From Mycolicibacter sinensis (lineage in GTDB: Bacteria; Actinomycetota; Actinomycetes; Mycobacteriales; Mycobacteriaceae): a DNA stretch of 64,000 nucleotides. Position numbers and translations under genes: made by a program. The DNA lies in assembly GCF_001667375.1 (NCBI RefSeq), contig NZ_LZIN01000105.1, positions 1-64,000 on the forward strand. Direction: 5' to 3'. This document shows positions 52,087-60,897 of the stretch, piece by piece; the first letter of the stretch is position 1; the number at the start of each line of letters is the position of its first letter. Below the pieces are notes generated by a model, which worked only from the letters and a program-made list of their open reading frames with translations, made no database searches and was not told where the DNA came from.

Positions 52087-52797
52087 ATGAGCTTGGCCGT
52101 CTTCGGATTGGCGTTCGGCATCCTGCTCAGTGCCGGTTGGCTGGGCACTACCTGCCTGGACGAGTGGCAAATCGGCATCCTCGGGGCGGCGTGCGGGTTG
52201 ATGCTGTTTTTGAGCGGTGGCGGACACTATTCGGTCGATCGTGTGCTATGTGAACGCCTTCCGAAACTGGGTCAGCGGAAATCGCTGCGCTGGTTGACTT
52301 CCGGTGAAATCAGCGTCCGTGAGCCGGCGGTGCTCGCCGGCTCACTAGCCGTCCTGGCATTGGCGTTGTTTGCCAACCAGCATTTCCACGGCGGGGTATA
52401 CGGCCCGCTGCACAACAAATCAGTGGCACCGCAAATCGAGATCACCGATGCGCGCATCGACGGCGGCAGTCTGCGGTTTCAGGTGTTCCGCACCGAAGGC
52501 GCCGACGTGTACGGCTCCTTCTTGATCGGCGTCAGCGTCCGTAACGACAGCACCGGCGATACCGTCGTGCAGCTGGACGGCACCCAGCTGAGTCGGCTGC
52601 CCGAGGCGGCGATAGCCAATCGCTATGTGGCCAAGGTGAAACCGGGCGCGCACAGCCTGGTGGTCCCGTTGGGCGCGAAAGCGCAACTGACGATCCCGAC
52701 CGAGAAAACCCGGTGGGATGCCACCCACCCATACACGCTCGTACTCACCGATATCAGCGGCGCCACTTGGGAACAGGCAGTCAGCATCGGCGCGTGA
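52087..52797 (+). CDS. Membrane protein of unknown function
   Basis: 236 aa. Three hydrophobic helices (LAVFGLAFGILLSAGWLG; IGILGAACGLMLFLSGG; AVLAGSLAVLALALFA) followed by a beta-rich extracytoplasmic domain of about 120 residues (APQIEITDARIDGGSLRFQVFRTEG at its start, Ig-like). No recognised family. It is isolated between two hairpin elements, in convergent orientation with fadD2. Confidence 0.72.
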   Translation: MSLAVFGLAFGILLSAGWLGTTCLDEWQIGILGAACGLMLFLSGGGHYSVDRVLCERLPKLGQRKSLRWLTSGEISVREPAVLAGSLAVLALALFANQHFHGGVYGPLHNKSVAPQIEITDARIDGGSLRFQVFRTEGADVYGSFLIGVSVRNDSTGDTVVQLDGTQLSRLPEAAIANRYVAKVKPGAHSLVVPLGAKAQLTIPTEKTRWDATHPYTLVLTDISGATWEQAVSIGA

Positions 52798-52807
52798 GGG
52801 GTGCCGT

Positions 52808-52863
52808 GAGCGTGCGCGGTTGTACACAAACACCGGCGTGGCGGCGAGCAAACACGCACGCTC
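52808..52863. repeat. Inverted repeat between convergent genes
   Basis: GAGCGTGCG (52808-52816) and CGCACGCTC (52855-52863) are perfect 9-bp arms; inner segments (GTTGTACACAAACACCGG..) add partial pairing. It sits 10 bp after one stop codon and 18 bp after the opposing fadD2 stop, so it could act as a bidirectional terminator. Its outer arm matches the GAGCGTGCG of the 1907-1961 element. Confidence 0.75.
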
Positions 52864-52881
52864 GCGCCAAAGAACCCGGCC

Positions 52882-54552
52882 CTATAGCTCGCGGAGTTCG
52901 CGCTTGAGAATCTTGCCGGTGGGGTTGCGCGGGAGCTCATCGAGGAACACCACCTCGCGCGGCACCTTGTAGCGGGCCAGGTGCTCCTTGACGTACCCCT
53001 TGATGGCGTCCTCGTCGACGCTGGAGCCTTCCTTTTTGACCACGAAGGCGCGCAGCCGCGCACCCCACTCCTTGTCGTCGACGCCCAGAGCGGTCGCCTC
53101 GACCACGTCGGGATGGCCGCTGATGAGGTCTTCGACCTCGGCCGGGAAGACGTTCTCGCCGCCGGAGACGATCATCTCGTCGTCGCGGCCGCTGACGTAG
53201 AGCAGGTTTCGCTCGTCGAAGTAACCGACGTCGCCGGAGGACAGCAGCCCGTCGATGATCTGCTTGCCACCGCCGCCGGTATAGCCCTCGAACGGGAAGA
53301 AGTTGCCGACGAAGATCCGCCCCACCTCGCCCTGCGGCAGATCGTGACCGTTGTCGTCGAGGATTCTGACCTTGACACCCTTGACCACCCGTCCCACCGT
53401 CGCCGGGTTGTATTGCAGGTCGTCCGGATCGGCGATGGTGGCGAACGCGACCTCGGTGGAGCCGTACATGTTGTAGATCACCGGCCCGAGGTCCTTCATC
53501 GCCCGGGTGGCCAACTCGGCCCCGAGCTGCGACCCCGAAACGAACACGATCCGCAGGTGCGACAGGTCCGGTTTGGGGCTGGTCTTCTCCAGCTGGTCGA
53601 GGATCCGCGACAGCATGACCGGGACGACGACGATCCCCGTCACTTTGTGCTTTTCCAGGTCCTCCAGCACGGTGGCCGGCTTGAAGCGCCGGCGCAGCAC
53701 CAACGTCGAGCCGAAGAACATCGCCAGGGTTCCGTGCAGGTAGCCCAGCGCATGGAACATCGGCGAGGGCAACGACGTCACCTCACCGGCGCGGAACGGA
53801 ACGTGCGACAGGATTCCGCCGATCGGCGCCAGCGTGGGCGGGGTACTGCGGTTGGCGCCTTTGGGGGTGCCGGTGGTGCCCGAGGTCAGGATGATGATCG
53901 ACGCGTGCTTGGTGACCTTCGGCGCCGGCGCCTTGCTGCTGCGGGCGATCAGCTGGGCCAGCGTCTCGTCGGTGCTGCCCGACGGTTCCTCCGAATCCGG
54001 GTTGACGCCCAGCGCCCGCAGTTTGCCCAGCGGTGGGTCGGCCTTCGCGACCGCAGCGGTGTATTCGTCGTCGTAGATGATCAGTTTTGCGCCTTCGCGT
54101 TCGGAGACGTCCTTGATCTGCGGGCCGGAGAATTCGCTGTTCAGCAGGATCAGCCGGGCCCCGACCCGGGCGCAGCCGTAGTTGGCGATCAGAAACCAGC
54201 GGTGGTTGCGGGCCAGGATCGCCACCCCGTCGCCGCCCCGCACGCCCATCGCCAGCAGGCCGTTGGCTACCGCGTTGGCGGCCGCGTCGAGTTCTTTGAA
54301 GGTGATGCTGCCGTCGTCGTCGATGACGGCGAGGCCATTGGGGTTGCGGCGGGCATTGAGGGCCGGAATCATTCCCAGCTCGCCCCACCGGGCCCCGTCG
54401 ACGAGTGCGTTCGCGATGATGCGCGGCGACTCGAGTCGCAGGGCACCGGATTCGATGACCTTGCGCAGATAGTGCAGCTCGGCGCTACCGCGTTCGAGGT
54501 AGCGGCTGAGCGTGGTTACGGCCTGGCCGGGCAGGTCGGTGAGCTTTGCCAT
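52882..54552 (-). CDS. fadD2: Fatty-acyl-CoA ligase/AMP ligase FadD2
   Basis: 556 aa (about 560 in M. tuberculosis FadD2). ANL superfamily: P-loop IILTSGTTGTPKGA, MYGSTEVAFATI, GDVGYFDERNLLYVSGRDDEMIVSGGENVFPAEVE, and the C-terminal catalytic lysine in RNPTGKILKREL. It activates fatty acids with ATP and CoA. The fadE6-fadD2 neighbourhood is kept from M. tuberculosis (Rv0271c-Rv0270). Confidence 0.92.
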   Translation of the reverse strand: MAKLTDLPGQAVTTLSRYLERGSAELHYLRKVIESGALRLESPRIIANALVDGARWGELGMIPALNARRNPNGLAVIDDDGSITFKELDAAANAVANGLLAMGVRGGDGVAILARNHRWFLIANYGCARVGARLILLNSEFSGPQIKDVSEREGAKLIIYDDEYTAAVAKADPPLGKLRALGVNPDSEEPSGSTDETLAQLIARSSKAPAPKVTKHASIIILTSGTTGTPKGANRSTPPTLAPIGGILSHVPFRAGEVTSLPSPMFHALGYLHGTLAMFFGSTLVLRRRFKPATVLEDLEKHKVTGIVVVPVMLSRILDQLEKTSPKPDLSHLRIVFVSGSQLGAELATRAMKDLGPVIYNMYGSTEVAFATIADPDDLQYNPATVGRVVKGVKVRILDDNGHDLPQGEVGRIFVGNFFPFEGYTGGGGKQIIDGLLSSGDVGYFDERNLLYVSGRDDEMIVSGGENVFPAEVEDLISGHPDVVEATALGVDDKEWGARLRAFVVKKEGSSVDEDAIKGYVKEHLARYKVPREVVFLDELPRNPTGKILKRELREL

Positions 54553-54619
54553 GGAGCAACCTTATGTGACACAGGTCGCTGCCGGGCAGCGGATTCGGCC
54601 TCATCGTTAGCATGGCTTC

Positions 54620-55849
54620 ATGGCCGGCGGGTTGTCGCTGGAAGTGGCGGGACACCGGGTGGCGGTTACCCACCCGGACAAGGTGGTGTTCCCGGGCCAC
54701 AACGGCAGCGCCCCGCGCACCAAACTGGACCTGATCCACTACTACCTGGCGGTGGCAGACGGCGCGTTGCGCGGCGTGGCCGGGCGGCCGATGATCCTCA
54801 AACGCTTCGTCGACGGCATCGACGCCGAAGCGGTCTTCCAGAAGCGGGCACCGGCCAAACGTCCCGAGTGGGTGTCGGTGGCCGAGCTGCGCTATGCCTC
54901 GGGCCGGTCGGCGCAAGAGGTCGTCATCGACGATGCAGCCGGGCTGGCCTGGGTGATCAACCTGGGCTGCGTGGATCTCAACCCGCACCCGGTGCTCGCC
55001 GGCGACTTGGACCACCCCGACGAGTTGCGGGTCGACCTCGATCCGATGCCCGGCGTCAGCTGGCCACAGATCGTCGAGGTGGCCATGCTGGCCCGAGATG
55101 TACTGTCCGACCACGGGCTGACCGCGTGGCCGAAGACATCCGGCTCGCGGGGCATGCACATCTATGCCCGCATCGCGCCTCGCTGGCAGTTCGGTCAGGT
55201 TCGGCTGGCGGCGCAGGCGGTGGCCCGCGAGATCGAGCGGCGCGCCCCCGAGTCGGCCACCAGCCGGTGGTGGAAAGAGGAACGGCACGGCGTCTTCGTG
55301 GACTTCAACCAGAACGCCAAGGACCGCACCGTCGCCTCGGCCTACTCGGTGCGCGCCACCGCCGACGCCCGGGTGTCGACACCGCTGTACTGGGACGAGG
55401 TCACCGACGTCGACCCGGCAGCATTCACCATCGAAACGGTCCCCGAGCGGTTCGCGCGCGGCGGCGACCCGTGGGAAGCAATGGATGACGCTGTCGGCGA
55501 CCTCGAGTCGCTGCTGGAGCTGGCCGAAGCGCAGGGCCCAGCGGAGAAGGCCCCGAAAGGGGCCCGCAAGAACGTCGACGGGCGCCGCACCTCACCGCTG
55601 CCGCTGATCGAGATCGCCCGCACCAAAACCAAAGACGAGGCAATGGCCGCCCTGGACGTCTGGCGGGAGCGGCACGCCGCGGCTGCCAAACGGCTGGCGC
55701 CGGAGGACGTACTCGTCGACGGCATGCGCGGGCCGAGCTCGATCTGGTATCGGATCCGGATCAACCTACAGCACGTCCCGGCCGGGCAGCGCCCGCCGCA
55801 GGAGGAGCTGATCGCCGACTACAGCCCTTGGGAGAGCCGGAAAGGCTAG
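54620..55849 (+). CDS. LigD-type polymerase/primase domain protein, Rv0269c-like
   Basis: 409 aa. Stand-alone archaeo-eukaryotic-primase-like PolDom: catalytic acidic pair in ELRVDLDPMPG, the GSRGMHIYAR motif with the conserved His, and DFNQNAKDRTVASAYSVR. Family members act in DNA end joining or gap filling; stand-alone copies (Rv3730c, Rv0269c) add to LigD. The N terminus VTHPDKVVFPG is typical. Starts 66 bp from divergent fadD2; the stop shares CTAG with the next gene. Confidence 0.9.
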   Translation: MAGGLSLEVAGHRVAVTHPDKVVFPGHNGSAPRTKLDLIHYYLAVADGALRGVAGRPMILKRFVDGIDAEAVFQKRAPAKRPEWVSVAELRYASGRSAQEVVIDDAAGLAWVINLGCVDLNPHPVLAGDLDHPDELRVDLDPMPGVSWPQIVEVAMLARDVLSDHGLTAWPKTSGSRGMHIYARIAPRWQFGQVRLAAQAVAREIERRAPESATSRWWKEERHGVFVDFNQNAKDRTVASAYSVRATADARVSTPLYWDEVTDVDPAAFTIETVPERFARGGDPWEAMDDAVGDLESLLELAEAQGPAEKAPKGARKNVDGRRTSPLPLIEIARTKTKDEAMAALDVWRERHAAAAKRLAPEDVLVDGMRGPSSIWYRIRINLQHVPAGQRPPQEELIADYSPWESRKG

Positions 55850-57507
55850 CGGGGGGCGGAGATATAGCGCTGCCGCCCGTAGGACGCGAATTCGGCATCC
55901 AGAGACCGCTTGTCGTCCTCGGTCATCCGGGCGTAGACCGGCCCGCTGCGCCCGGCCCAGCGGTAGACCGGATCGTCGGTGTGCCAGCGTTGTTCCTGCA
56001 GTTCGCGTTTGAGCACCTTGTTCGAACCCGTGACCGGCAGGCCGGCCGAGATCCGCAGGAACCGGGGTATGCCCTTGCTGCCGAGGTCGGCCTGGGCGGC
56101 CAGATACGCCCCGAATTGCGCTACGTCGAAGCCCTCGGGATCGGCGACCTCGATCGCGCCCATCACCTGGTCACCAGAGCGGGGGTCGGGCACCGCGTAC
56201 ACCCCCGCGCTGAGGACCAGCGGATGCCGGCGCAGCACCCGTTCGATGGTCAGTGCCGAGGTGTTCTCACCGTCGACCCGGATCCAGTCGCCGCGCCGGC
56301 CGGCGAAGTACAGGAAGCCGGCCTCGTCGCGGTAGCCGAGATCGCCGGTCCAATACCAGCCTTCGCGCACCTTTTCGGCGTCGGCGTCCTCGTTTTTGTA
56401 GTAGCCCTCGAAGTCGCGGGCTCCGGTCTTGTCGACAATCTCGCCGACCGCTTCGTCAGCGTTGGACACCCGCCCGTGCTCATCGAGGATCGCGGTGGCG
56501 CACTCGGCTCGGGTCTGCGGGTCGACGACGGCGATGCCTGCGTGCGCCGGACGCCCCAGCGCGCCGGCCGGCGCCGCCGGGTCGGGCACCGCGGCGTTGC
56601 CGCCCTCGCTGGAGCCGTAGCCCTCATGCAGCACGGCGCCGAACCGGCGGAGGAACTCGGCCTGATCCTGCGGCGACGCCTCGGTGCCGAAGCCGCGGAC
56701 CAGGGTGTTGTCCGCATCGTCGGGACGCTCCTCGGTGGCCAGCAGATAGCCCAGGGCCTTGCCGACATAGGTGAAGTACGTCGCACCGAAGTAGCGCACA
56801 TCGGGCAAGAACCGCGACGCCGAGAATTTCGGCGTCAGGCAGACCGTGGCCCCGTTGGCCAGCGCCGGCGCCCACAGCGCCATGATCGCGTTGCCGTGAA
56901 ACAGCGGCATGCAGCAGTAGTCGACGTCGTCGCGGACATGGCCGAACTTCGCGGTGGCGGTCTCGGCGATCCGGGCCAGCCGGCCCTGGCTGCACTTGAC
57001 CGCCTTCGAGGCGCCGGTGGTGCCGGAGGTGAACAGCAGCAACAGCAACGATTCAGGCCCGACGCCTGCCGCGACGGCCGGCTCGACCCGGTGCGCCTCA
57101 ACCAGCGCGGTGTACTCGGGGTCGTCGACGACCAGGAAACGCGTGGGTTCCAGTCCGTGGTCCAGGTCGCGCAGCCGCTCTGATCCGCTCGCGTCGGTGA
57201 CGATCAGCTGGCAGTCCGCGTGGCGGATCTCGGCGGCCAACTCGGCGTCGCCGCGAGTGGGGTTGATCCCGACCACGGCGGCACCCGCCAGCGCACCGGC
57301 ACCGAGCCAGAACACGAAATCTTGCGTGTTCTCCAGCAGGACCCCGATGTGAAACGGCCCGTCCCGGCGCAACGCCGACGCCAACGAGGCGCGCGCGGCG
57401 GATTCCCGCACCACCTCATCCCAGGTCCAATCCCGCTGTCGGGTAAGCAATCCCGGATGGTGATCGCCGAGTCGGTCGAGCAGCATGGAAGCGATGTCGT
57501 CAGGCAT
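55846..57507 (-). CDS. Fatty-acyl-CoA ligase (FadD1/FadD17-like)
   Basis: 553 aa from the ATG at 57507, overlapping the end of the upstream dehydrogenase gene by 8 bp. ANL motifs: LLLLFTSGTTGASKAVKCSQ, EGYGSSEGGNA, YWTGDLGYRDEAGFLYFAGRRGDWIRVDGEN and SNKVLKRELQEQRW with the catalytic Lys. It probably activates a short or branched acid in the degradation cluster formed with the dehydrogenase at 57500-58405. Confidence 0.87.
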   Translation of the reverse strand: MPDDIASMLLDRLGDHHPGLLTRQRDWTWDEVVRESAARASLASALRRDGPFHIGVLLENTQDFVFWLGAGALAGAAVVGINPTRGDAELAAEIRHADCQLIVTDASGSERLRDLDHGLEPTRFLVVDDPEYTALVEAHRVEPAVAAGVGPESLLLLLFTSGTTGASKAVKCSQGRLARIAETATAKFGHVRDDVDYCCMPLFHGNAIMALWAPALANGATVCLTPKFSASRFLPDVRYFGATYFTYVGKALGYLLATEERPDDADNTLVRGFGTEASPQDQAEFLRRFGAVLHEGYGSSEGGNAAVPDPAAPAGALGRPAHAGIAVVDPQTRAECATAILDEHGRVSNADEAVGEIVDKTGARDFEGYYKNEDADAEKVREGWYWTGDLGYRDEAGFLYFAGRRGDWIRVDGENTSALTIERVLRRHPLVLSAGVYAVPDPRSGDQVMGAIEVADPEGFDVAQFGAYLAAQADLGSKGIPRFLRISAGLPVTGSNKVLKRELQEQRWHTDDPVYRWAGRSGPVYARMTEDDKRSLDAEFASYGRQRYISAPR

Positions 57508-58405
57508 TCGCTGCGGGCGCGGCGCGCCGTCGGGTGACCTCGGCGATGCTCGCCCAGTCCAGTTCCGCGCCAACGTGTTCAACGGCTTCCTCGAAGATCC
57601 CTTGCAGCACTGGGCCGGTAGGCAGCTCAACCCCCAGGTCGTCGGCCATGCCGAGGGCCAGCCGAAGATCCTTGAGCCCGAGCTCACTGGTGAATCCCGG
57701 CGGTGAGTAGCTGCTGGCAGCAATGGCACGCCCGTATCCGCCGTAAACCGGCCCCGGAAGGATGGAGTCGTTGATCAGATCGACAAACGCGCCGGTGTCG
57801 AGACCACGCGCGCCGAGCAAGGTGACCGATTCGGCCAGCGCCTGTAGCGCGTGAATGATGAGATAATTGGCCGAGATCTTGACGGCGGGAGCCGATTCCG
57901 CGGACGGCCCAAAGTCCCAAACCCGCCGACCCATCGCTTCGAGCGGGGCCCTAACGACCGTTCGACTCTCCGGATCGCCGGAGACCAGAATGGTGAGGTT
58001 GCCGGTCGTCACCGCTTCCGGCCGGCCGAGAACCGGAGCACTGACGTACCGGCTACCGTGCTCCGTAGCGGCAGAGGCTAATTCGCGTGCGGTCGCCGGG
58101 CTGATCGTGGCGTGGTTGACATGGATGAAACCTTCCGAGGCGGCGGCCAGCCGATCGGGGCTAAAGACCTGACGTACCGCGTCATCGTTGCTCAACATGG
58201 AGAAGACCACTCCGGTTGCGATAACGTCCTCAGGGCCTGAGCCGAGGGTGGCACCGCGCTCGACGAGCGCGGCCGCCTTGGCCGCAGTCCGGCTCCACAC
58301 CGTCACGTCATAGCCGGCATCGATCAGACGGGCCGCCATCGCGATGCCCATGTTCCCCGCGCCGATGAACCCGACGCGATTTGGCTTTTCGTCCACGTCC
58401 TTCAA
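57500..58405 (-). CDS. NAD(P)-dependent beta-hydroxyacid (3-HIBADH family) dehydrogenase
   Basis: 301 aa from a TTG at 58405 with a strong GGGAGGAG about 8 nt upstream; a GTG at 58396 is the alternative. Rossmann motif VGFIGAGNMGIAMAARL, substrate segment VNHATISPATARELA, and the catalytic Lys in ELGLKDLRLALG after SANYLII (Asn). Substrates of the family include 3-hydroxyisobutyrate and tartronate semialdehyde. Downstream is a CoA ligase; upstream is an XRE-cupin regulator 38 bp away. Confidence 0.87.
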   Translation of the reverse strand: MKDVDEKPNRVGFIGAGNMGIAMAARLIDAGYDVTVWSRTAAKAAALVERGATLGSGPEDVIATGVVFSMLSNDDAVRQVFSPDRLAAASEGFIHVNHATISPATARELASAATEHGSRYVSAPVLGRPEAVTTGNLTILVSGDPESRTVVRAPLEAMGRRVWDFGPSAESAPAVKISANYLIIHALQALAESVTLLGARGLDTGAFVDLINDSILPGPVYGGYGRAIAASSYSPPGFTSELGLKDLRLALGMADDLGVELPTGPVLQGIFEEAVEHVGAELDWASIAEVTRRRAAPAANA

Positions 58406-58442
58406 TGCCCTTCTCCTCCCTTGACACCTGCGACCGAGCTGA

Positions 58443-59084
58443 CTAAGGGTGTACGACGACCGACAGCACCTGGACAGTCTCGGCCGTCGGGTTGCGGTAC
58501 CGATGCGGCGTTGCAGGATCGAACGCGATGGAATCTCCTTCGCGCAACCGCACGGTTTCGAAACCGACGACGGCTTCGATTTCGCCCTGCAAGACGTAGA
58601 GGTATTCCCTGCCCTCGTGCCGAATGGGTTGGCCGTTATCGGAGGACTGGCCACCCGGCCCGTAGACGACTTTGAGGAAATCGACCCGGCTGTCATGGCT
58701 GGGCGTGAGGCGCTCCCAGCGAACGCCCGACGACAGATCGATGCTGCGCCGATCATCGGCGCGTTGCACGATGCCTTTTCCGTCCGGGCCGGTAGCCCTT
58801 CCCCACGACTCGGCCGGCGCAGCAGGAACTGCGGTGACAGCCGGCGCACCGAACAACGAATCCAGGTTGATACCGAGTTCATGCGCCAGTGCATAAACCA
58901 CGCGAGCCGACGGCGTGGTCACGCCGCGTTCCACCTGGGAGACCAGACTCGGCGAGCATCCCGCCCGTCCGGCGAGTTCGCGCACGGACAAGCCGCGCGC
59001 GGTGCGGATCCGGCGGATCCGTTCACCGATGTCGCTCGTTGGCCTCTTTGCGGCGCGGTCCTTCACTTGGTCATCCCTCACCAC
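58443..59084 (-). CDS. XRE-cupin transcriptional regulator
   Basis: 213 aa, GTG start at 59084 (or the adjacent GTG at 59081). N-terminal XRE helix-turn-helix: IGERIRRIRTARGLSVRELAGRAGCSPSLVSQVERG in residues about 19-55. C-terminal cupin (residues about 135-210): IRHEGREYLYVLQGEIEAVVG and DSIAFDPATPHRYRNP. Such PuuR-type regulators sense a small metabolite. It is divergent from a VOC gene and upstream of the dehydrogenase-ligase pair, the likely regulon. Confidence 0.9.
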   Translation of the reverse strand: MVRDDQVKDRAAKRPTSDIGERIRRIRTARGLSVRELAGRAGCSPSLVSQVERGVTTPSARVVYALAHELGINLDSLFGAPAVTAVPAAPAESWGRATGPDGKGIVQRADDRRSIDLSSGVRWERLTPSHDSRVDFLKVVYGPGGQSSDNGQPIRHEGREYLYVLQGEIEAVVGFETVRLREGDSIAFDPATPHRYRNPTAETVQVLSVVVHP

Positions 59085-59090
59085 GCCTAA

Positions 59091-59173
59091 TGTGCAATAT
59101 TACAGACGCTGAGTGTACACAACTCCGCACTTCACATGCGATTATCTCGGGGTCGTGTGCGTTATTCTGCACA
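59091..59173. promoter_or_regulatory. Two TGTGCA-type sites in divergent promoter
   Basis: TGTGCAATATTACA at 59091-59104 and TGTGCGTTATTCTGCACA at 59156-59173; the second has perfect 5-bp arms (TGTGC/GCACA) and its reverse strand begins TGTGCAGAATAAC, resembling the first. They are at opposite ends of the 107-bp AT-richer gap between the XRE-cupin gene and the VOC gene, and could be operators of the XRE-cupin protein. Confidence 0.5.
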
Positions 59174-59191
59174 CAAGAGATGGAGGCAGCT

Positions 59192-59776
59192 ATGGCCCTG
59201 ACAACCCCCGCCGCCCTTGTCGTCAACCACGTGGGAGTTACCGTCCCGGACATCCACGCCGCTATCGACTGGTACGGGTCCGTCTTTGGCTTCCGATGCA
59301 TCATGGGTCCGCGCGAACTCACCGCGGCCGGTCATGCCGAGGCGTCGTCGGTGTTCGGCGCCGGCTTTCGCCGAGCGTGGCAGGCGCACCTCCTCACCGG
59401 GAATTCGGTGGGAATCGAGCTCTTCCAGTTCATCGACCCGCCAACCCGGGAACTGCGGCCGGATCAGGAAACGGCGCCGGGCCGAGAAGGGATGCCGTGG
59501 TTCCAGCCCGGACTCTGGCATCTGTGCATCACGCACCCGGACGTTCCGGCCATGGTTGAGCGCATCGTCGAACACGGCGGCGCGCTACTGGCGCCGCCCT
59601 ACCAATTCGTGCCCGGCCGGCCGTGGACGCTGGCCTACTCCACGGACCCGTGGGGCACCGTGCTCGAGCTGATGAGCCATAGTTACGCCGAGGCGTTCAG
59701 CAACTGGCCCCAGCCCGGGCAGCTGGTTCCGCCGACGCTGGTGCCACGCCCGAATCACGACGGCGTCACCCAGTAG
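59192..59776 (+). CDS. VOC (glyoxalase/dioxygenase) family protein
   Basis: 194 aa from the ATG at 59192 (GGAGG upstream). VOC fold with VVNHVGVTVPDIHAAIDWYGSVFGF (first metal His), GIELFQF (Glu), GLWHLCITHPD (His) and YSTDPWGTVLELMSHSY (Glu). Divergent from the XRE-cupin regulator and probably part of the same degradation pathway; the reaction is unknown. Confidence 0.85.
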   Translation: MALTTPAALVVNHVGVTVPDIHAAIDWYGSVFGFRCIMGPRELTAAGHAEASSVFGAGFRRAWQAHLLTGNSVGIELFQFIDPPTRELRPDQETAPGREGMPWFQPGLWHLCITHPDVPAMVERIVEHGGALLAPPYQFVPGRPWTLAYSTDPWGTVLELMSHSYAEAFSNWPQPGQLVPPTLVPRPNHDGVTQ

Positions 59777-59786
59777 CCTCACCACC

Positions 59787-60125
59787 GTGACCTTCTACTT
59801 GGTGATCCGGGACTTCAACAACGAGACCCGCGAGGAAGGCCCCGAGCTCGCCCGGGCCGAACCGTCGGCCGTGGGCGCGGCCCTGCAAGCCTTCCGGCCC
59901 GGGCAAGAGTCGGTCCTGGGCCGGTTGCAACGCGCACTGGACGACGCACCGCCGCGCGTTTTCGACATCGACGACCCGCAGATCCTCAAGTCCAAGCAGC
60001 TGCTGCTTTTCGCCGACGAACTTTCGGTGCAGTTCAGCGGGTACGACGACGTAACGAAAGAGGAGGCGCGGTACGCCCATTACGATCGCCCGGAGGACCC
60101 GATCCGATTCTCCGACCTCAGTTGA
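59787..60125 (+). CDS. Conserved hypothetical protein
   Basis: 112 aa, GTG start 10 bp after the VOC stop, so probably in the same transcript. Acidic, soluble, no signal or membrane segment (MTFYLVIRDFNNETREEGPE ... YDRPEDPIRFSDLS). No family recognised. Its end overlaps the convergent SDR gene by 8 bp. Confidence 0.65.
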   Translation: MTFYLVIRDFNNETREEGPELARAEPSAVGAALQAFRPGQESVLGRLQRALDDAPPRVFDIDDPQILKSKQLLLFADELSVQFSGYDDVTKEEARYAHYDRPEDPIRFSDLS

Positions 60126-60888
60126 TCGTGAAACCGCCGTCGACGGCGATGGTCTGCCCGGTGACGTAGCCGCCGGCGTCGGAGGCCAGCCACACCGCGG
60201 TGGCCGCGAGTTCCTCGGGGTCGCCCATCCGGCCCAGCACCATGCGGTGGGAGATGCTGTCCAGGTAGCCCGGGCGGTACTGGTCGGTCATCTCCGATTG
60301 GAAGAAGCCGGGCGCGATCGCGTTGACCCGGATACCTTTCCGGCTCCCCCACTGCTGAGCCAGATCCCGCGTCAGTCCGATGAGCCCGGCCTTGCTGGCG
60401 GCATACGCGGCCTGCGGCAGTCCCGCCGTGGTCAGGCCCAGGATGCTGGAGATGTTGACGATCGACGAACCCGGCCCCATCACCCGGCCGCACGCTTGCG
60501 CGGCCCAGTAGGCCCCGTTGAGATTGATGTCGATCACCTCGCGGAACTGTTCGGGCGTTTCCCGGGTGGCGGGGTGTGCGGTGCCGATACCGGCGTTGTT
60601 GATCAGCACATCGACCCGGCCGAAACGCTCGACGGCGGCTTCCACCATTGCGGTCGCCGCCGCCGGGTCGGCGACATCGGTGGCCACCGGCAAGGCCGCG
60701 CGCCCGGTCGCGGCGACCAGTTCGGCGGCATCGGCGAGCTTGTCCACTCGCCGCGCGGCCAGCACGACGTCGGCGCCGGCCACGGCCAGCGCCCGAGCGA
60801 AATACACCCCGAGGCCCGAGGACGCCCCGGTCACCACTGCAACCCGGCCGTCGATGCGGAATTTGTCCAGTACGCCCACCCATCTCAC
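60118..60888 (-). CDS. Short-chain dehydrogenase/reductase
   Basis: 256 aa, GTG start at 60888. Classical SDR: cofactor motif VTGASSGLGVYFA, NNAGIG, catalytic Ser in NISSILGL and Y-x3-K in YAASKAG, then LINPG-like APGFF and the C-terminal GGYVTGQTIAVDGGFTIN. Last gene of a three-gene minus-strand unit with the APH-like and acyl-CoA dehydrogenase genes; it could oxidise a hydroxyacyl intermediate. Confidence 0.88.
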   Translation of the reverse strand: MRWVGVLDKFRIDGRVAVVTGASSGLGVYFARALAVAGADVVLAARRVDKLADAAELVAATGRAALPVATDVADPAAATAMVEAAVERFGRVDVLINNAGIGTAHPATRETPEQFREVIDINLNGAYWAAQACGRVMGPGSSIVNISSILGLTTAGLPQAAYAASKAGLIGLTRDLAQQWGSRKGIRVNAIAPGFFQSEMTDQYRPGYLDSISHRMVLGRMGDPEELAATAVWLASDAGGYVTGQTIAVDGGFTIN

Positions 60889-60897
60889 CTTTCTTCG

